Assembly (NCBI RefSeq): GCF_001421015.2
Contig: NZ_CP013023.1
Location: 1,168,001 to 1,232,000 of the forward strand
DNA: 64,000 nt
Reading direction: 5' to 3'
From: Paenibacillus bovis
GTDB taxonomy: Bacteria > Bacillota > Bacilli > Paenibacillales > Paenibacillaceae
Below the pieces are notes generated by a model. It did no database searches. It was not told the origin of the DNA and saw only the letters and a list, made by a program, of their open reading frames with translations. Position numbers and translations under genes: made by a program. Below are positions 62,251 to 64,000 of the stretch, piece by piece (the first letter of the stretch is position 1; each line of letters starts with the position of its first letter).

Positions 62251-63363
62251 ATGCCCATTACACTAAATAGATGGACAAACAAGCAGCAAATAAGGCAACG
62301 AAATGTTTTGTTTGCTTCCGGGATACTTGCAGCTATACTGCTGGCCGGATGTGGACAGGAGAGTACAGATAATGATCCCGGCACGACTAATGACAACACA
62401 CCGACCGCATCCCAGCAGACGAAGGAGGCAGCAGATATGAAAAATAACAATGATACAGGTGAGAACTCCACAGCAGGCAAGCTGCAGGCGAAAGATATTC
62501 CTGCTGCACTATTGGCTGGTAATACGAGCCGGATTCATGCCCAGATGACCGACGATTTCAAGCAGATGGTCTCCGAAGAGGATCTTCAAAGCACTGCCCG
62601 CTCCATGTTGCAGGGTGTTCAGTCATTCCAGTCTGTAGGCGGCAGCAGTGAACTGAATGGATATCGGCAGGACAGCTGGCTTAGCGATAACGGCAAGCTG
62701 GGATTGACCACCATGCTGGATAAGCAGGATCGGATTGCAGCAATGCAGCTGCAGCCGGTAGAGAGCTTTCCGGCAACGGACAAGAGTCTGAGCAAGACTA
62801 CCTACCGGATGCCTTTTGACGGAGAATGGTATGTATTCTGGGGCGGAACCAATGTGATGCAGAATTATCACTACGCTGTCGAATCGCAGCGTTACGCGTA
62901 TGATTTGGTACAGTCCAAAAAGCGCATGTCCTACAGTGGCGATCCGAAAAAGAACGAGAGCTATTATGCTTTTGGTCAGCCGGTACTCGCTCCGGCAGAC
63001 GGCAAAGTCGTATCGGTAGTCAATACTATTGCGGATAACGAACCGGTCGGTGTAATGAATCCCAAGCAGCCCGGCGGCAATATGGTCGTGATCGATCACG
63101 GTGGTGAATACAGTATGCTGGCCCATCTGCAAAAAGGCTCTGTAACGGTCAAGCCGGGTGATTCGGTACAGGCAGGTGATCCGATCGGCAAAGTGGGCAA
63201 CTCCGGTAATTCCAGTGAAGCTCATATGCATTTTCAGGTATCTGACGGGCCGGATCTAATGACCAACAAGTCGATTCGTATTCGCTGGAAAAACGATATA
63301 CAACCTGTCAAAGGACAGATCGTGGATGCTTCCAGCAGCCAGATTATACAGGACAGCGAGTAA
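62251..63363 (+). CDS. M23 family metallopeptidase lipoprotein
   Basis: 370 residues. A lipoprotein signal ends in I-L-L-A-G-C (Cys near 34). After a low-complexity linker, residues 75-170 form a DUF3887-like domain, and residues 185-350 a LytM/M23 domain with A-P-A-D-G-K-V-V, D-H-G-G-E-Y-S-M-L-A-H and the zinc-binding A-H-M-H-F. It probably cuts peptidoglycan cross-bridges or regulates such cutting outside the membrane. The start ATG follows GAGGAGG. It closes without a good terminator but with a perfect palindrome 50 bases on. Confidence 0.9.
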   Translation: MPITLNRWTNKQQIRQRNVLFASGILAAILLAGCGQESTDNDPGTTNDNTPTASQQTKEAADMKNNNDTGENSTAGKLQAKDIPAALLAGNTSRIHAQMTDDFKQMVSEEDLQSTARSMLQGVQSFQSVGGSSELNGYRQDSWLSDNGKLGLTTMLDKQDRIAAMQLQPVESFPATDKSLSKTTYRMPFDGEWYVFWGGTNVMQNYHYAVESQRYAYDLVQSKKRMSYSGDPKKNESYYAFGQPVLAPADGKVVSVVNTIADNEPVGVMNPKQPGGNMVVIDHGGEYSMLAHLQKGSVTVKPGDSVQAGDPIGKVGNSGNSSEAHMHFQVSDGPDLMTNKSIRIRWKNDIQPVKGQIVDASSSQIIQDSE

Positions 63364-63410
63364 AATCTTCGATTGCACTTGGACTGAAAGTAAGTATATC
63401 TTCTGGAATA

Positions 63411-63451
63411 AATCACAATATATTCTTATTCTGCAAGAATATATTGTGATT
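63411..63451. repeat. 17-bp perfect inverted repeat
   Basis: AATCACAATATATTCTT (63411-63427) and its exact inverse (63435-63451) with a 7-base loop, no T-run. It could terminate the M23 transcript, stabilise its 3' end, or be an operator for the downstream gene 120 bases away. Confidence 0.5.
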
Positions 63452-63570
63452 GCCAGACGGATATGCAATAGTTAGAGAGACACGTCTATCTTTGCCTCTA
63501 TGCCGGAATTCATAGGCTTGCCAATCGCTTTGGTATACTCAGAAAAATAACATTTAAAAGGAGTTTTGCG

Positions 63571-64000
63571 ATGAAATCCTGGCATAATAAATTACTGACT
63601 CTGGTACTGGCAGCAGGACTGCTTACGACGGCAGCACCAACCATGGCTGGCGCCGCAGCACAGCCGCTGGTTGTCAAAGTCAATGACCACAAAGTCGAAT
63701 ACCGTACCGGCGGTGCACCAACCGTACAAAAGCAGGTCACACTGGTACCACTCCGCTCCACCCTGAAGGCTATGGGCATTCAACTGGCTTCGGTAACCAA
63801 AAACAGTATTACCGTAGTAGTTGAGGGTCAGAGTCATACGATCAAAAGCAAACTTACCCAGATCAAAGGTGTTACTTACGTACCGATTCGTACTTTTGGC
63901 GAACTGCCAGGCTACACGGTAAGCTGGAATGCCAAATCCCGTACGATCCAGCTTGTCTCTGTCCCATCAGCACCAGCTGCCGATGAAACAGCCAGCAGCC
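63571..64000 (+). CDS. CuAO_N-domain secreted protein, partial (C-terminus outside window)
   Basis: The first 143 residues from the ATG at 63571, which AAAAGGAG precedes. A Sec signal ends at about A-G-A-A-A. The copper-amine-oxidase N-terminal-like domain follows with V-P-L-R-S-T-L-K-A-M-G, G-V-T-Y-V-P-I-R-T-F-G and Y-T-V-S-W-N-A-K-S-R-T-I-Q-L-V. The pattern closely parallels the TraB/GumN protein at 60785, so it may be a tandem paralogue, but the domain beyond residue 143 lies outside the window. Confidence 0.85.
   Translation, partial: MKSWHNKLLTLVLAAGLLTTAAPTMAGAAAQPLVVKVNDHKVEYRTGGAPTVQKQVTLVPLRSTLKAMGIQLASVTKNSITVVVEGQSHTIKSKLTQIKGVTYVPIRTFGELPGYTVSWNAKSRTIQLVSVPSAPAADETASS

Overview
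The window looks like a chromosomal piece of a Paenibacillus-type Gram-positive bacterium. This rests on family resemblance only. The signs are strong AGGAGG-like ribosome sites with frequent GTG/TTG starts, lipoprotein signals ending in an L-x-G-C type lipobox, copper-amine-oxidase N-terminal domains on secreted proteins, an MscL with a zinc-ribbon tail, CcpA-type cre sites and a long exopolysaccharide (EPS) operon. I saw no rRNA, tRNA, CRISPR array, insertion sequence or prophage.

Layout. 1-5 kb: a nitrilase/GNAT pair on the minus strand, a LytS-type sensor kinase, a frameshifted MFS transporter and RidA. 5.4-11.2 kb: a complete five-gene peptide-type ABC importer. 11.3-19.6 kb: a TspO-like membrane protein, then a sugar ABC importer (two permeases and a binding protein), a GH31 alpha-glucosidase and a ROK sugar kinase, with two cre-like sites; this is an oligosaccharide uptake and breakdown block. 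19.7-31.9 kb: housekeeping and poorly known genes (CutC, a SNF2 helicase with an unknown partner, a VanY carboxypeptidase, a UvrD-like helicase, zinc-ribbon proteins, a TrmB-like regulator, MscL).

32.4-51.2 kb is the main feature: an EPS locus. It has a Wzz-like modulator and BY-kinase, GalU, an initiating sugar-phosphate transferase, Gmd and Fcl plus ManC (GDP-mannose to GDP-L-fucose), Ugd (UDP-glucuronate), Wzx flippase, a Wzy-like polymerase, four glycosyltransferases and two acyltransferases. The predicted product is an acidic, probably acetylated, fucose-containing heteropolysaccharide, comparable in outline to colanic acid or to Paenibacillus fucose-containing EPS. The locus is unusually rich in non-coding structure. 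Two promoters carry the same TTATTC-N5-GAATAA palindrome, the leader is about 450 nt, and three of the long internal gaps hold large two-level hairpins, one of them in the position where the Bacillus EAR antitermination RNA sits. A SinR-like XRE gene follows on the other strand.

51.4-64 kb: Xpt, an UgtP/MGDG-synthase-like glycosyltransferase next to a class-C beta-lactamase-like protein, a small unknown gene, a YtrA-type GntR-regulated ABC operon whose 18-bp perfect inverted repeat overlaps a textbook promoter, a CuAO_N-TraB/GumN fusion protein, an M23 lipoprotein and the start of a second CuAO_N protein cut by the window end.
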